Notes: a model not told the origin generated them from the letters alone. Positions 32,339-41,424 are shown, counted from the first letter of the stretch. The stretch: 64,000 bases of DNA from Chloroflexota bacterium (GCA_029782225.1 JAKOVF010000440.1:55635-119634); one strand, 5' to 3'. Numbers and translations are program-made.

Positions 32339-33628
32339 ATGTTGGCAGGCCTTGTGGCGTGCGTCATTTTTGCCGGGACACTGTACCTTGTCTTTTCAGA
32401 GAAGCTCAACCGTACCGTCGCCTCCATCGCCGGGGCAGTCGTGATGGTAGGGGTGGGGATGCTCCTGGGGTTCTATACCGAGGAACAAGCCATTGACTCA
32501 GTGGACGCCGAAACCGTGGGTCTGCTTTTAGGCATGATGATTTTAGTAACCTTACTTGAACCGACTGGCTTTTTCCAGTATCTGGCCGTGCAGGCTGCGC
32601 GTTTTTCCAAAGGGAAGCCCCTGCGTTTGCTGGTTTTACTGGGAACAGTCACTACCGTGCTTTCCATGTTCCTGGACAACGTAACCACTGTGGTGTTGAT
32701 TGCCCCTGTCACCATCTTGATCAGCGAAATCCAGGGCGTCAACCCGGCGCCGCTTTTGATGGCGGAAGCCTTACTATCGGATACGGGTGGCATCGCCACC
32801 CTGGTGGGCGATCCGCCCAACGTGTTGATTGCCTCCGCCGCCGGGTTTGTTTTCAACGATTTCATCACGCATGCCCTGCCCATCGTGCTGGTGGCCTGGT
32901 TTGCCGCGCTCTTAACCCTGCGCTACCTCTTCCGTCATGAACTGGCAGAACTCCCCGCCAACCCCGAGGCGATTATGAGCCTCGACCCGGCCGCGGCGCT
33001 TGAGGATTGGCGAACTGCACGAAAGGTGCTGGCGGTTCTTGGCGTTGCCATCCTGTTCTTTTTCCTTGGAAAATTTCTCCCCATCAGCCCGGCTTTTATT
33101 GCCTTGAGCGCCGCCTCGGCCGCGCTGTGTTGGATTCGACCTGACATCCGCAAGGTACTGGAACGAATCGAATGGAGTGTGCTCGTCTTTTTCGCCGCCC
33201 TCTTTGTGCTTGTCGGCGGCCTGGAAGCGGCAGGTGTGCTGCACGGCATCACTGAGGTGATCATGCGTGCCAGTGAGGCCAGTCCGCTTGTTCTGGGGGT
33301 AGGCTTGCTGTGGTTCGTTGCCGTTCTTTCGGCATTTGTCGATAACATTCCCATCACCATTGCCATTATCCCGGTCATTCAAGAGCTCAGCGCAGCTGGC
33401 GTGAACGTGGGGCCGCTGTGGTGGGCGCTGGCGTTTGGGGCGGGCCTGGGCGGCAATGGCACCATTATCGGCTCCACCGCAAATGTGGTTGTCGCCTCGC
33501 TGTCTGAACGGACGAGGACGCCCATCACCTCTGCGCTTTGGAATAAAAGGGGCTTACCGGTCATGCTGGTTACGCTCGTGGTGACAACTCTTTTATACAT
33601 TGTGGCCTATCCATTCTATTTGAAGTAG
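32339..33628 (+). CDS. ArsB/NhaD-superfamily ion transporter
   Basis: A 429-residue permease with about eleven helices. SMFLDNVTTVVLIAPV and SDTGGIATLVGDPPNVLI form the first half-motif. SAFVDNIPITIAIIPV and GGNGTIIGSTANVVV form the second, as in the ArsB/NhaD and SLC13-like (ion transporter) superfamily. Substrates in the family include arsenite, Na+/H+ exchange and carboxylates. Beside nhaA a Na+/H+ exchange role is the simplest guess, but no arsenic genes or other clues decide it. It starts one base after the CBS stop. Confidence 0.85.
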   Translation: MLAGLVACVIFAGTLYLVFSEKLNRTVASIAGAVVMVGVGMLLGFYTEEQAIDSVDAETVGLLLGMMILVTLLEPTGFFQYLAVQAARFSKGKPLRLLVLLGTVTTVLSMFLDNVTTVVLIAPVTILISEIQGVNPAPLLMAEALLSDTGGIATLVGDPPNVLIASAAGFVFNDFITHALPIVLVAWFAALLTLRYLFRHELAELPANPEAIMSLDPAAALEDWRTARKVLAVLGVAILFFFLGKFLPISPAFIALSAASAALCWIRPDIRKVLERIEWSVLVFFAALFVLVGGLEAAGVLHGITEVIMRASEASPLVLGVGLLWFVAVLSAFVDNIPITIAIIPVIQELSAAGVNVGPLWWALAFGAGLGGNGTIIGSTANVVVASLSERTRTPITSALWNKRGLPVMLVTLVVTTLLYIVAYPFYLK

Positions 33629-33643
33629 CGAGGAGACGATCTC

Positions 33644-35308
33644 ATGGCTAAGACCGTGATTGCTGCCGCTCTGGGTGAGTGCGTCCATGTAGCCGGTATC
33701 TCCAATTTTCTGCGCCTGGCTGAAATTGCGGGTTGGCGAACTGTCTTTCTCGGTCCGGCAGTATCCATTGATGATCTCTTGACTGCGGCACGACGGGAGT
33801 GTACCGGCCAGACCCCCGCAGATCAGCTTCTGGTTGGTGTATCGTACCGCCTTACACCTGAGAATGGAGAACGTCTCCTGGGTGCATTTGCAGAGGAGGC
33901 CGCTATTTTGCATGACGGTGGTGTTCGTTTTGCCTTTGGAGGGACGCCGCCAGTTGCGGAACGGGCGCGTAAACTCGGATTTTTTGAGAAAATCTTCGAC
34001 GGGAGTGAATCACCTGAACAGGTTCTCGCGTATCTCAAGGGCCAGCCAGCTCAGGACCTGGCCGAATCAGACTACCCGCAACTTGCCACCGAACGAATAG
34101 CCTGGCGCGCCCCGTATCCAATCCTGCGGCACCACTTCGGCCTGCCGACGATGAGTGCTACCATCGAAGGCATCCGGAAAATCGCTGAAGCCGAGGCTCT
34201 GGACCTGATCTCCCTCGGTACGGACCAGGATGCGCAGGAGAACTTTTTTCATCCTGAGAGGCAGGACCCGCGTCGTAAAGGTGCCGGTGGAGTCCCTGTC
34301 CGCACGCCCGATGATTATCGCGCCCTCTATCAGGCCTGCCGCCGCGGGAACTTTCCCATGTTGAGAGCCTACTCCGGCACGGATGATTTCATTCGCTATG
34401 CTGAAGTTCTGACCGAGGCCATTCACAATGCCTGGTGTGCCATCCCGCTCTTCTGGTTCAACCAGATGGATGGGCGAGGCCCCTGGGATCTGGAAGGCTC
34501 CATCCGCGAACATCAAAAGATCATGGCCTGGTATGGCGAAAGGAATATCCCCGTGGAACTCAATGAGTCACATCACTGGGGCATGCGCGACGCGCCCGAT
34601 GTGATCTTTGTTGCCAGCGCATTTCTATCAGCTTATAACGCCAGGCGATTTGGCGTGAAGGATTACATCGCGCAAATGATGTTCAACAGCCCACCCGGTA
34701 CCACCGACGCGATGGATCTGGCCAAGATGCTGGCGCTGCTCGAAATGATAGCCCCTCTTTCATTCCCTGATGAAGGAACGGAGGGTGGCTTCCGCATTTG
34801 GAAACAAACACGCATCGGCTTGCTGTCGCATCCTCTCGACCCCGCCGCGGCGCGTGGTCATCTGGCTGCCAGCACTTATCTGCAAATGGCGCTGAAGCCG
34901 CATATTTATCACATCGTTGGCCATACGGAAGCGCATCACGCCGCGAATGCGGATGATGTGATTGAGGCTAGCAAGATCGTGCGGCGTGCGATCAACAATG
35001 CAATGGGTGCGCCGAATATGCTCCACGCGCTCGAAGTGCAGGAGCGCAAGGAGCGGCTCGTAAGCGAGGCAAGTCTCACGCTTGAGGCCATTCGAGGTCT
35101 GGCAGGGCCGGGCGTGAATGATCCATGGACAGACCCTCCTACACTGGCGAAGGCCGTCACTGCCGGGGTGTTGGATGCTCCCCAATTGGTGAACAACAAG
35201 TTCGGGCGTGGAATGATCCGTACCCGGGTGGTGGACGGTGCGTGTGAGGCAGTGGACGAATCGGGACGGGTCCTTACTGAGGAGGAACGTCTATCCAAAC
35301 TAAGATAG
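33644..35308 (+). CDS. Fused B12-binding and glutamate-mutase-E-like protein
   Basis: A 554-residue protein with two parts. Residues 1-125 are a Rossmann-like cobalamin-binding domain. CVHVAG (13-18) stands where DxHxxG is expected and keeps the His that replaces the lower axial base, but Cys replaces Asp. VSYRL and FGG follow in order. The C-terminal part resembles the catalytic E subunit of glutamate mutase (methylaspartate mutase). The end VTAGVLDAPQLVNNKFGRGM followed by a VRD-like block recalls the GVMDIPFGPSKYNAGKM end of the clostridial subunit, compared from memory. So a carbon-skeleton rearrangement is likely. RBS GAGGAG precedes the ATG. It is the first gene of the set with the opine dehydrogenase and the asparagine synthetase. 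Confidence 0.75.
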   Translation: MAKTVIAAALGECVHVAGISNFLRLAEIAGWRTVFLGPAVSIDDLLTAARRECTGQTPADQLLVGVSYRLTPENGERLLGAFAEEAAILHDGGVRFAFGGTPPVAERARKLGFFEKIFDGSESPEQVLAYLKGQPAQDLAESDYPQLATERIAWRAPYPILRHHFGLPTMSATIEGIRKIAEAEALDLISLGTDQDAQENFFHPERQDPRRKGAGGVPVRTPDDYRALYQACRRGNFPMLRAYSGTDDFIRYAEVLTEAIHNAWCAIPLFWFNQMDGRGPWDLEGSIREHQKIMAWYGERNIPVELNESHHWGMRDAPDVIFVASAFLSAYNARRFGVKDYIAQMMFNSPPGTTDAMDLAKMLALLEMIAPLSFPDEGTEGGFRIWKQTRIGLLSHPLDPAAARGHLAASTYLQMALKPHIYHIVGHTEAHHAANADDVIEASKIVRRAINNAMGAPNMLHALEVQERKERLVSEASLTLEAIRGLAGPGVNDPWTDPPTLAKAVTAGVLDAPQLVNNKFGRGMIRTRVVDGACEAVDESGRVLTEEERLSKLR

Positions 35309-35344
35309 GCTCTGTTTTCTTCGTTCTACACAAAGGAGAATCGC

Positions 35345-36445
35345 ATGGCAGAAAAATACACAGTGTTAGGGGCGGGTCATGGTGGCAAGGCCATGGCCGC
35401 TCACCTGGCCTTGCTGGGCGCGGATGTGGCTCTCTGGAATCGCACCTTTGATCATATTGAGATCATCAGGAAGCGCGGCGGGATTGAATTGGAAAGTGCA
35501 GAGGGTGGGCCACATGGATTTGGCAGATTGAAGCTCGTTACATCAGACATGGAGGAGGCAATCGCCCATGCGCAGGTGATCATGGTGGTGGTGCCTTCCT
35601 CAGCCCATGCAGAGATCGCAAAGGCAACCACCTGCCACCTCAAGGATGGACAGATCGTCATCCTGCATCCAGGACGCACGCTTGGGGCATTGGAATTTGC
35701 AAAGACGATCCGCGACAACGGCTGTACGACAGATGTGACAGTGGCGGAAGCGGAAACTTTCATCTATGCCAGCCGAGCCGATGGACCGGCGCAAGCGCGT
35801 ATCTTCCGGATCAAGGAAGCGGTGCCGCTGGCTGCACTGCCAGCTTCTCGCAACGAGATGGTGCTCGACTGCATACATCATGCCTTTCCCCAGTTCATTG
35901 ATGGCGTGGATGTGCTTCACACGGGTTTGAACAACATGGGGGCGATCTTCCATCCGGCCCTCACATTACTCAACGCCGGGTGGATTGAGCACACCAACGG
36001 CGAATATCAGTTTTATATCGACGGGGTCACGCCTTCGGTCGCGCGCGTGCTCGAAGTCCTCGACCGCGAGCGTGTGACCGTGGCATCATCCGTGGGCATC
36101 CGCGCCCGCACCTCGTTGGAATGGCTCAAACTGGCTTATGACACAGAAGGCGCTGACCTGCATGAGGCCATCCATAACCAGCCGGGCTATTATGGAATCA
36201 AGGCTCCCACCACGCTTCATCACCGCTATATTTTCGAGGATGTGCCGATGAGCCTGGTTCCGATCGCATCGCTGGGCATGCGCTATGGTGTCTCTGTGCG
36301 CGGCATGGAAAGCATCATCCGCATCGGAAGCATCATTCATCGCACCGATTATTGGCGGCGCGGACGAACGGTGGAGAGACTTGGGCTTGAACAGTGGAGC
36401 GTGAGTGAGTTGACGAGATTCGTTAAGGAAGGAGTGATTGACTGA
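35345..36445 (+). CDS. Opine-type (octopine/nopaline) dehydrogenase
   Basis: A 366-residue NAD(P)-dependent oxidoreductase. The N-terminal GAGHGGKAMAAHLA (about 9-22) binds the cofactor. The second domain has FHPALTLLNAGWIEH with His203 as the candidate catalytic residue, and HHRYIFEDVPMSLVP near 295-310, both hallmarks of the octopine/nopaline dehydrogenase family. These enzymes join an amino acid to a 2-oxo acid by reductive amination. It lies 36 bases after the mutase-like gene and overlaps the asparagine synthetase start by one base, so the three act together. Substrates are not determined by sequence. Confidence 0.88.
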   Translation: MAEKYTVLGAGHGGKAMAAHLALLGADVALWNRTFDHIEIIRKRGGIELESAEGGPHGFGRLKLVTSDMEEAIAHAQVIMVVVPSSAHAEIAKATTCHLKDGQIVILHPGRTLGALEFAKTIRDNGCTTDVTVAEAETFIYASRADGPAQARIFRIKEAVPLAALPASRNEMVLDCIHHAFPQFIDGVDVLHTGLNNMGAIFHPALTLLNAGWIEHTNGEYQFYIDGVTPSVARVLEVLDRERVTVASSVGIRARTSLEWLKLAYDTEGADLHEAIHNQPGYYGIKAPTTLHHRYIFEDVPMSLVPIASLGMRYGVSVRGMESIIRIGSIIHRTDYWRRGRTVERLGLEQWSVSELTRFVKEGVID

Positions 36446-37929
36446 TGTGTGGAATTGCTGGCGTATTTGGGAAACAGGCGCCTCCAGATGTTGAGCAAAT
36501 GCTTAAGAAGCTTATCCACCGCGGGCCGGATGGTCAGGGTATTGAGAACCTTCCTGCCGGAACATTAGGACATACCCGCCTCGCCATTCTTGACGTGGAA
36601 GGGGGGCATCAGCCGATGGGATTTGACGGCGCCTGGATCACTTTCAACGGCGAAATCTATAACTACCGTGAACTGACACGCGACTATCTGGCAGGCGTGG
36701 ATCTTCAAACTCACAGCGATACAGAGGTGATATTACAGCTCTATCTCAAACTTGGCCCGCATGTTGTGGAGCTGCTTGATGGTATGTTTGCATTTGCGAT
36801 CATCCAGGGCGACGAACTTTTTCTGGCCCGCGACTCGCTCGGCATCAAGCCGCTTTACTACAGTAAACGAGAAAACGTTTTTTGTTTCGCATCCGAGATA
36901 AAGGCTTTGGCGCTCGTGACAGATGAAATCTGCGAGTTCCCTGCGGGGTATTGGTATCATTCCAAAACTGGCTGGCAGGCCTATTACGAAGTTCACCCTG
37001 CTTTGCTGGAGATCAAGGATGAGACGCAGGCCATTGAAGCCATTCGCACCGTTCTCACGGAGGCCGTGCAAAAGCGTCTGCTTGCCGATGTGCCTGTGGG
37101 CATTAGTTTGAGCGGCGGTCTGGATAGCAGTATCGTTGCGCTGCTTGCGAACGCCGGCACCAACCATTTACATTCGTTTGCAGTCGGTATGGAAGGCAGT
37201 GAAGATATACAGGCCGCGCGCAAAATGGCAGAGGTGTTGGGCACCCGCCACCACGAAAGAGTCTATACAGAGGAAGAAATGCTGGACATGCTTCCCAGGG
37301 TGATCTATCATCTCGAATCCTTCGACGCGGCGCTGATCCGCTCTTCTATCCCCAACTTTTTCCTGGCAGAAATGGCCTCAAAATATGTCAAAGTCATCTT
37401 AACAGGGGAAGGTGCAGATGAAATTTATGCCGGATACGACTACCTCCGTTCTTACGACAACCCGCAAAAACTTCAAGGCGAAATGATTGGAATTACTACT
37501 GCTTTGCATAACACCAATCTGCAGCGGGCTGATCGCATCCCAATGGCGTTCGGCCTCGAAGCACGTGTTCCCTTCCTGGATGTTAAATCGGTTGCTCTGG
37601 GCCTGGGATTGCCTGCTCAATGGAAAGTCCACCACGACAGACCTGCAAAGTTTCTCCTGCGCCAGGCATTCAGCACTGACCTGCCGGGAGAAATTGTCAA
37701 TCGGCCCAAGCAGAAGTTTTCCAGAGGTGCGGGATCATCGGACGTCATCGCACAAGTGGCCGAGCGTGAAATATCTCATAATGATTTTCAGTCGGAAGTT
37801 GCCCGGCTGCTCTATTACTGGAATTATCACCTGCCAAACAGGGAAGCACTGTACTACTATCGGATTTTGCATGATTTTTATCGTGATGAATGGATTTTTC
37901 CGACAATGGGACACAGCCGCAGTTTGTAA
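36445..37929 (+). CDS. asnB: Asparagine synthetase (glutamine-hydrolysing)
   Basis: A 494-residue class II amidotransferase. Cys2 in MCGIAGVFG is the glutaminase nucleophile, with HRGPDGQG and FNGEIYNY for glutamine binding. The synthetase half shows the PP-loop SGGLDSS (223-229) and EGADEIYAGYDYL. It is shorter than E. coli AsnB (554 residues). The enzyme would make an amide by AMP activation of a carboxylate. In this operon the acceptor may be an unusual amino acid or opine rather than aspartate. Its start overlaps the opine dehydrogenase stop. Confidence 0.85.
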   Translation: MCGIAGVFGKQAPPDVEQMLKKLIHRGPDGQGIENLPAGTLGHTRLAILDVEGGHQPMGFDGAWITFNGEIYNYRELTRDYLAGVDLQTHSDTEVILQLYLKLGPHVVELLDGMFAFAIIQGDELFLARDSLGIKPLYYSKRENVFCFASEIKALALVTDEICEFPAGYWYHSKTGWQAYYEVHPALLEIKDETQAIEAIRTVLTEAVQKRLLADVPVGISLSGGLDSSIVALLANAGTNHLHSFAVGMEGSEDIQAARKMAEVLGTRHHERVYTEEEMLDMLPRVIYHLESFDAALIRSSIPNFFLAEMASKYVKVILTGEGADEIYAGYDYLRSYDNPQKLQGEMIGITTALHNTNLQRADRIPMAFGLEARVPFLDVKSVALGLGLPAQWKVHHDRPAKFLLRQAFSTDLPGEIVNRPKQKFSRGAGSSDVIAQVAEREISHNDFQSEVARLLYYWNYHLPNREALYYYRILHDFYRDEWIFPTMGHSRSL

Positions 37930-37952
37930 ATCAATTCCTCGGAGCATCGCAT

Positions 37953-38516
37953 ATGCCAGCCTCTGATTGGTACGCCTGGGTGATTTTGCCTCTCATTGTT
38001 TTTGCATCGCGAGTTGCAGACGTGACTCTCGGCACCCTACGGATTATCTTCACCTCGCGGGGTCAGCGCAAATTTGCGCCTTTGCTCGGTTTTGTGGAAG
38101 TCCTCATTTGGATCGTAATGGTGAACCAGATTGTGAAGAACGCACACAGCCTGACCGCCTATATCGGCTATGCAGCTGGATTCGCAACCGGTACCTACGT
38201 CGGGATGTTGATCGAAGACCGCATGGCAATGGGCACACTCGTTCTACGCATCATCCTTGCCAAAGGAGCACATGAACTCACATCCGCTTTGCGGAATGCC
38301 GGATTTGGCGTGACCAGCGTCGAGGGCGAAGGCGCGCAGGGAGCAGTACAGCTTCTTTACACTGTTGTCCAGCGGAAAGATTTTAACAGAGTCGCAAGTA
38401 TCATTCATGAAATCTGCCCGGGCGCGTTTTTCTCCGTTGAGGAGGTCCGTTCCAGCGAGATGGGGATCTTTCCACGCAGTCCGATTATGAGCGCCAGAGT
38501 TAGTAGAAGAAAATGA
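37953..38516 (+). CDS. DUF2179/DUF5698 membrane protein (UPF0316-like)
   Basis: A 187-residue protein with three N-terminal helices (about 8-27, 42-58, 65-83) and a soluble C-terminal domain. VFASRVADVTLGTLRIIFTS is the family's first-helix motif. The C-terminal VVQRKDFNRVASIIHEICPGAF is the DUF2179 ferredoxin-like domain. Such domains are thought to bind small regulatory ligands, but the function is unknown. The frame is open to 37890, yet the ATG at 37953 has GGAG upstream. It follows asnB by 23 bases and could be in its transcript. Confidence 0.8.
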   Translation: MPASDWYAWVILPLIVFASRVADVTLGTLRIIFTSRGQRKFAPLLGFVEVLIWIVMVNQIVKNAHSLTAYIGYAAGFATGTYVGMLIEDRMAMGTLVLRIILAKGAHELTSALRNAGFGVTSVEGEGAQGAVQLLYTVVQRKDFNRVASIIHEICPGAFFSVEEVRSSEMGIFPRSPIMSARVSRRK

Positions 38517-38637
38517 GATCCCAAATGTAATGTGGTCTTCTATTCCTAAAGCAATCGGTCATCAGGGATGCGGGCGAGCTGACCAGGCTGCCTGTTCCAG
38601 GTTACAAGGATTTCGTTAGATCTGGAACACCGTAACG

Positions 38638-38664
38638 AAAAAGGGCAGGCTGCAAAGCCTGCCC
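38638..38664 (-). terminator. Rho-independent terminator of the FW lipoprotein array
   Basis: GGGCAGGCT (38643-38651) pairs with AGCCTGCCC (38656-38664) around GCAA. On the minus strand it is followed by five T. It lies about 110 bases after the last lipoprotein gene. A second, weaker pair (GTTCCAG/CTGGAAC near 38594-38628) may serve the plus-strand operon that ends at 38516. Confidence 0.85.
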
Positions 38665-38772
38665 ATGTTATAGGGTCACTATCAAATAGCCCGGTATGGT
38701 CAAATCAAGTTTATGTGGATAAACCCCGGCTGGCGCGCTATCTCTTTTATCGCCTGTTTCAGGTCGTTCCAT

Positions 38773-39393
38773 TTACTGGACAATGATCTTCACAAACAGG
38801 GCCTTGCCAAACGGTACGCCCTTGGCATTGGACATTTGCCAGGCGCTCGTATATTCACCGGCTTTGGCCGGTGCCTTCAGGTTAACAGAAATCTGAACAG
38901 TTTGACCGGGCTGCACAACGCTTCCAAGCGGCACAGGCTGTCCAGACATCTTTTCACCATAGGCGTAAATCAGGCCATAGCCATCACCCCAGGTGCAGGC
39001 CCCATCGTTTGTGATCTTCCAGGTTTTGATGAAATCCTGGTTGGGTGACAATGTTGAGTTGTCCGGGATGGTCACATCCACGTCGCCGCCAAAGGTCATG
39101 CTATCGCACAAAGTGCCGGGAGTACCCTGGGCGATGAGCGTCGGATCAGTCACCAGCGCGGTGTTGGTCGCGGTGACCGAGGCAGTGGTCGGCTCAGATG
39201 TCACGGTGACTGTTGGCGGCGGAGGAGTGGGCGAAAAGGCTGCGGCAGTCAGTGTGAACTCGGCGACAACCGTCTTAGCCGCAGCCGTGTAGATCACGTT
39301 GACATCAGGTGTGGGAGCGGGAATGGTGGCGGGTGCGCAGGCGCTTAGCAGGGTAAGCGCCATCATCGTGAGAACTGCCAGTCGAAGTTTCAT
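38773..39393 (-). CDS. FW (NBR1 Ig-like) domain lipoprotein 1
   Basis: A 206-residue predicted lipoprotein. The lipobox is LLSAC (Cys19). An Ala/Thr-rich helix (VNVIYTAAAKTVVAEF) and a Pro/Thr linker follow. The FW domain occupies the last 110 residues. GDVDVTIPDNSTLSPNQDF begins it, with KTWKITNDGACTWGDGY giving two of the diagnostic Trp and TSAWQMSNAKGVPFG the third. The domain is related to the Ig-like domain of eukaryotic NBR1 and binds protein partners there. Its role in bacteria is not established. This is the smallest of five neighbouring paralogs. RBS GGAG is present. Confidence 0.87.
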   Translation of the reverse strand: MKLRLAVLTMMALTLLSACAPATIPAPTPDVNVIYTAAAKTVVAEFTLTAAAFSPTPPPPTVTVTSEPTTASVTATNTALVTDPTLIAQGTPGTLCDSMTFGGDVDVTIPDNSTLSPNQDFIKTWKITNDGACTWGDGYGLIYAYGEKMSGQPVPLGSVVQPGQTVQISVNLKAPAKAGEYTSAWQMSNAKGVPFGKALFVKIIVQ

Positions 39394-39428
39394 TTGATCT
39401 CCATATCTGCCATAGCTATGGACAAAGC

Positions 39429-40124
39429 TTACTTCTTGACATCAATCACGACGCACAGGAACGATCCAAAGAAGTTGCCGCCATCGTCCTTCATGCGCCA
39501 GCATTCCTCGTAATGGTTCTCCGTCAGGGAAGCTGTGAGATTCACCGCAAAATCCTTGGTTTCACCCGGCTGCACAAAATCCTTTTTGAGTTTGATGGGG
39601 ACATTGTAGCCATCGAGCTTGCCGCCCATATAGACCAGCACGTATCCATCGTCCCAGGCGCAGGTGCCGGAGTTCATCACACGCCAGACTTTTTGAAAGT
39701 CAGTGCCTGGCTTGAAAACGGTCCCATCGGGGACGGTTATGTCTGCGACGAAGGAGAGTTTATGGCAGCTATCGGTTGAGGTGGGAACGGGCGTGGATGC
39801 AAGTGGTGTAAAACCGGTAGCAGGTGTGTTAAAGGCGAAAGGTGTGCCGGTACCGGGCGTGAAAACAGGGAAGGTGGCCTGGAATCCTGTCGTTGCGGTG
39901 GGTGGAATCACAATTGTGTTGGTCGGCAAGGGCGACGGAGGAATAGCCAGGGCGGTTTGAGTCTGTTGCATGGCGGACTGCGTGAGCACAAGTGCCAGAG
40001 CCTGGGTTTGAATGGCTGAGGTATCCTGAGTTGGCGCAGCAGGGGCAGCCCCTATATTGCAGGCGCTCAGAATCAGCGCAAGGAGCCCTGTGACCGCCAG
40101 CCAGATGTACTTGCGGGGTTTCAT
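39429..40124 (-). CDS. FW (NBR1 Ig-like) domain lipoprotein 2
   Basis: A 231-residue lipoprotein with lipobox ILSAC (Cys22). A helix rich in Gln, Ala and Thr (SAIQTQALALVLTQSAMQQT) and a Pro/Thr linker follow. The FW domain at the C terminus has FVADITVPDGTVFKPGTDFQ, KVWRVMNSGTCAWDDGY and EECWRMKDDGGNFFG. It ends with the domain, as in copy 1, so the tail found in larger copies is missing. The ATG at 40124 with GGAGG upstream is preferred to the open frame start at 40157. Confidence 0.87.
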   Translation of the reverse strand: MKPRKYIWLAVTGLLALILSACNIGAAPAAPTQDTSAIQTQALALVLTQSAMQQTQTALAIPPSPLPTNTIVIPPTATTGFQATFPVFTPGTGTPFAFNTPATGFTPLASTPVPTSTDSCHKLSFVADITVPDGTVFKPGTDFQKVWRVMNSGTCAWDDGYVLVYMGGKLDGYNVPIKLKKDFVQPGETKDFAVNLTASLTENHYEECWRMKDDGGNFFGSFLCVVIDVKK

Positions 40125-40167
40125 GATGGTGTAACCTCCAAATATGGTTATCATCATTATAACGCAC

Positions 40168-41424
40168 CTACGGGGTGGCTGTAGCGGTTGCCGTTGCCGT
40201 GGAAGTCGGCGTCACGGTGGGGGTGGATGTAGGTGTAAGAGTCTGGGTCACGGTAGGCGTAAAGGTGGGCGTGGAAGTGGGAGCGGCGGTGGGGGCATTG
40301 CCCAGACGCAGAATGTACGGGTTCAGCCACAGGGCCTCATCGTCTCTCGAACGGCCATTGGTCTGCACAACTAAGATGAATTTGACCGTCTGGCCCGCAA
40401 GACTGCTCAGATCCAGATTGACAGAATAGTACTTGCCTTCGTAGACTTCATTCCAACTGGCAAGAGTATAGACCTGTCCGTTGTTTTTGTAATCGAGGCG
40501 GAAGATCACATTGCAGTCCGTGGCTCCATACCGGCAGTTCACAAAGGCGCGGAAGCGGTCACCGGATTGGACGGTAAAGGCCGGGAACTGGCCGGAGATC
40601 AGCCCGTTGTTTGAATCCTTGGGGACGGTCAACAGGCCAGGCTCATTTTCCTTGCTGCCGTCCTCCAGCCTGGGATTGTTCAGCCAGACTACATAACCTG
40701 CAGGATCCCCTTCTGTTCCGGGGCAGGGAAGAGCGCCATTATTGTTTTGCCAGTCCGCTGCGCAATAATTATCGGCGAAGCTGTAGGCCACGTAGGATGG
40801 CCCGCTCACCTTGATATCCACCCAGAAGGCTGTATCTGCCTGTGCACCGATGCCGAACAAGACGTAGGACGCGTTGCGCAGCTTCCAGTAACCGCGATAC
40901 CTCCCGTCGCTGTTCGGCGCGGTCAGCTGGACGGAAACATCAATGGTCCCGCCGGGGCCAACGCTGCCCGGCAGGGACACGCTGGCGGGGGCGCTCATTG
41001 GATCACCGCTGACGAAAACGAGCGCGTAGGATGTGTTCCACGAGCAGGTGCCAACATTTTGGAGCCGCCAGGTTTTGACGAACGACCCCCCGCGCGAGAC
41101 CTGCGTCCCATCAGGATAGCTCACGTCTGTGACAAAGGCAGCCGCGTCACATCTGGACACCGGAACGGGTGACTGAACCACCGGTGTGATCCCAGGGATG
41201 GTGGGAAAGCGTGAGGCGGTGGCCGTTGGCAGTGGCAGGCCGGGAGTGACGGTAAGGCCGATGGGTGTGCCGGCAGCTTGCTGGGTCTGGACGGAGGCGG
41301 TGTAAAGGGCGTTGAGCGTCCCAAAGGTATCGGGCGTTGCAGCAGAAGACGGCACGTTACACGCCAGTTGGACAATCAAAAGGAAGGCCAGAAAAATAAA
41401 CAGGCGGTGTTTCTTGGTGGTCAT
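40168..41424 (-). CDS. FW (NBR1 Ig-like) domain lipoprotein 3 with long C-terminal domain
   Basis: A 418-residue lipoprotein with lipobox VQLAC (Cys22). The FW domain spans about 95-210 (VTDVSYPDGTQVSRGGSF, KTWRLQNVGTCSWNTSY, YRGYWKLRNASYVLFG). A second domain of about 170 residues follows, with paired Cys and a jelly-roll-like pattern (FRAFVNCRYGATDCNVIFRL). The last 35 residues are almost pure Thr/Pro/Ser/Ala. That tail may be a spacer or a glycosylation target. RBS GGAGG precedes the ATG. The gene is 44 bases from copy 2. Confidence 0.85.
   Translation of the reverse strand: MTTKKHRLFIFLAFLLIVQLACNVPSSAATPDTFGTLNALYTASVQTQQAAGTPIGLTVTPGLPLPTATASRFPTIPGITPVVQSPVPVSRCDAAAFVTDVSYPDGTQVSRGGSFVKTWRLQNVGTCSWNTSYALVFVSGDPMSAPASVSLPGSVGPGGTIDVSVQLTAPNSDGRYRGYWKLRNASYVLFGIGAQADTAFWVDIKVSGPSYVAYSFADNYCAADWQNNNGALPCPGTEGDPAGYVVWLNNPRLEDGSKENEPGLLTVPKDSNNGLISGQFPAFTVQSGDRFRAFVNCRYGATDCNVIFRLDYKNNGQVYTLASWNEVYEGKYYSVNLDLSSLAGQTVKFILVVQTNGRSRDDEALWLNPYILRLGNAPTAAPTSTPTFTPTVTQTLTPTSTPTVTPTSTATATATATP

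Noticed and set aside
31896..36880. AAACGTTTT-like words at about 31900 and 36870 as further LacI operators
   Set aside because: They lack the CCA/TGG outer arms, are not palindromic over 16 bases and lie inside coding sequence.
36445..37929. asnB as plain primary-metabolism asparagine synthetase
   Set aside because: Not fully rejected. The one-base overlap with the opine dehydrogenase gene makes a special role more likely, but sequence alone does not exclude ordinary asparagine synthesis.
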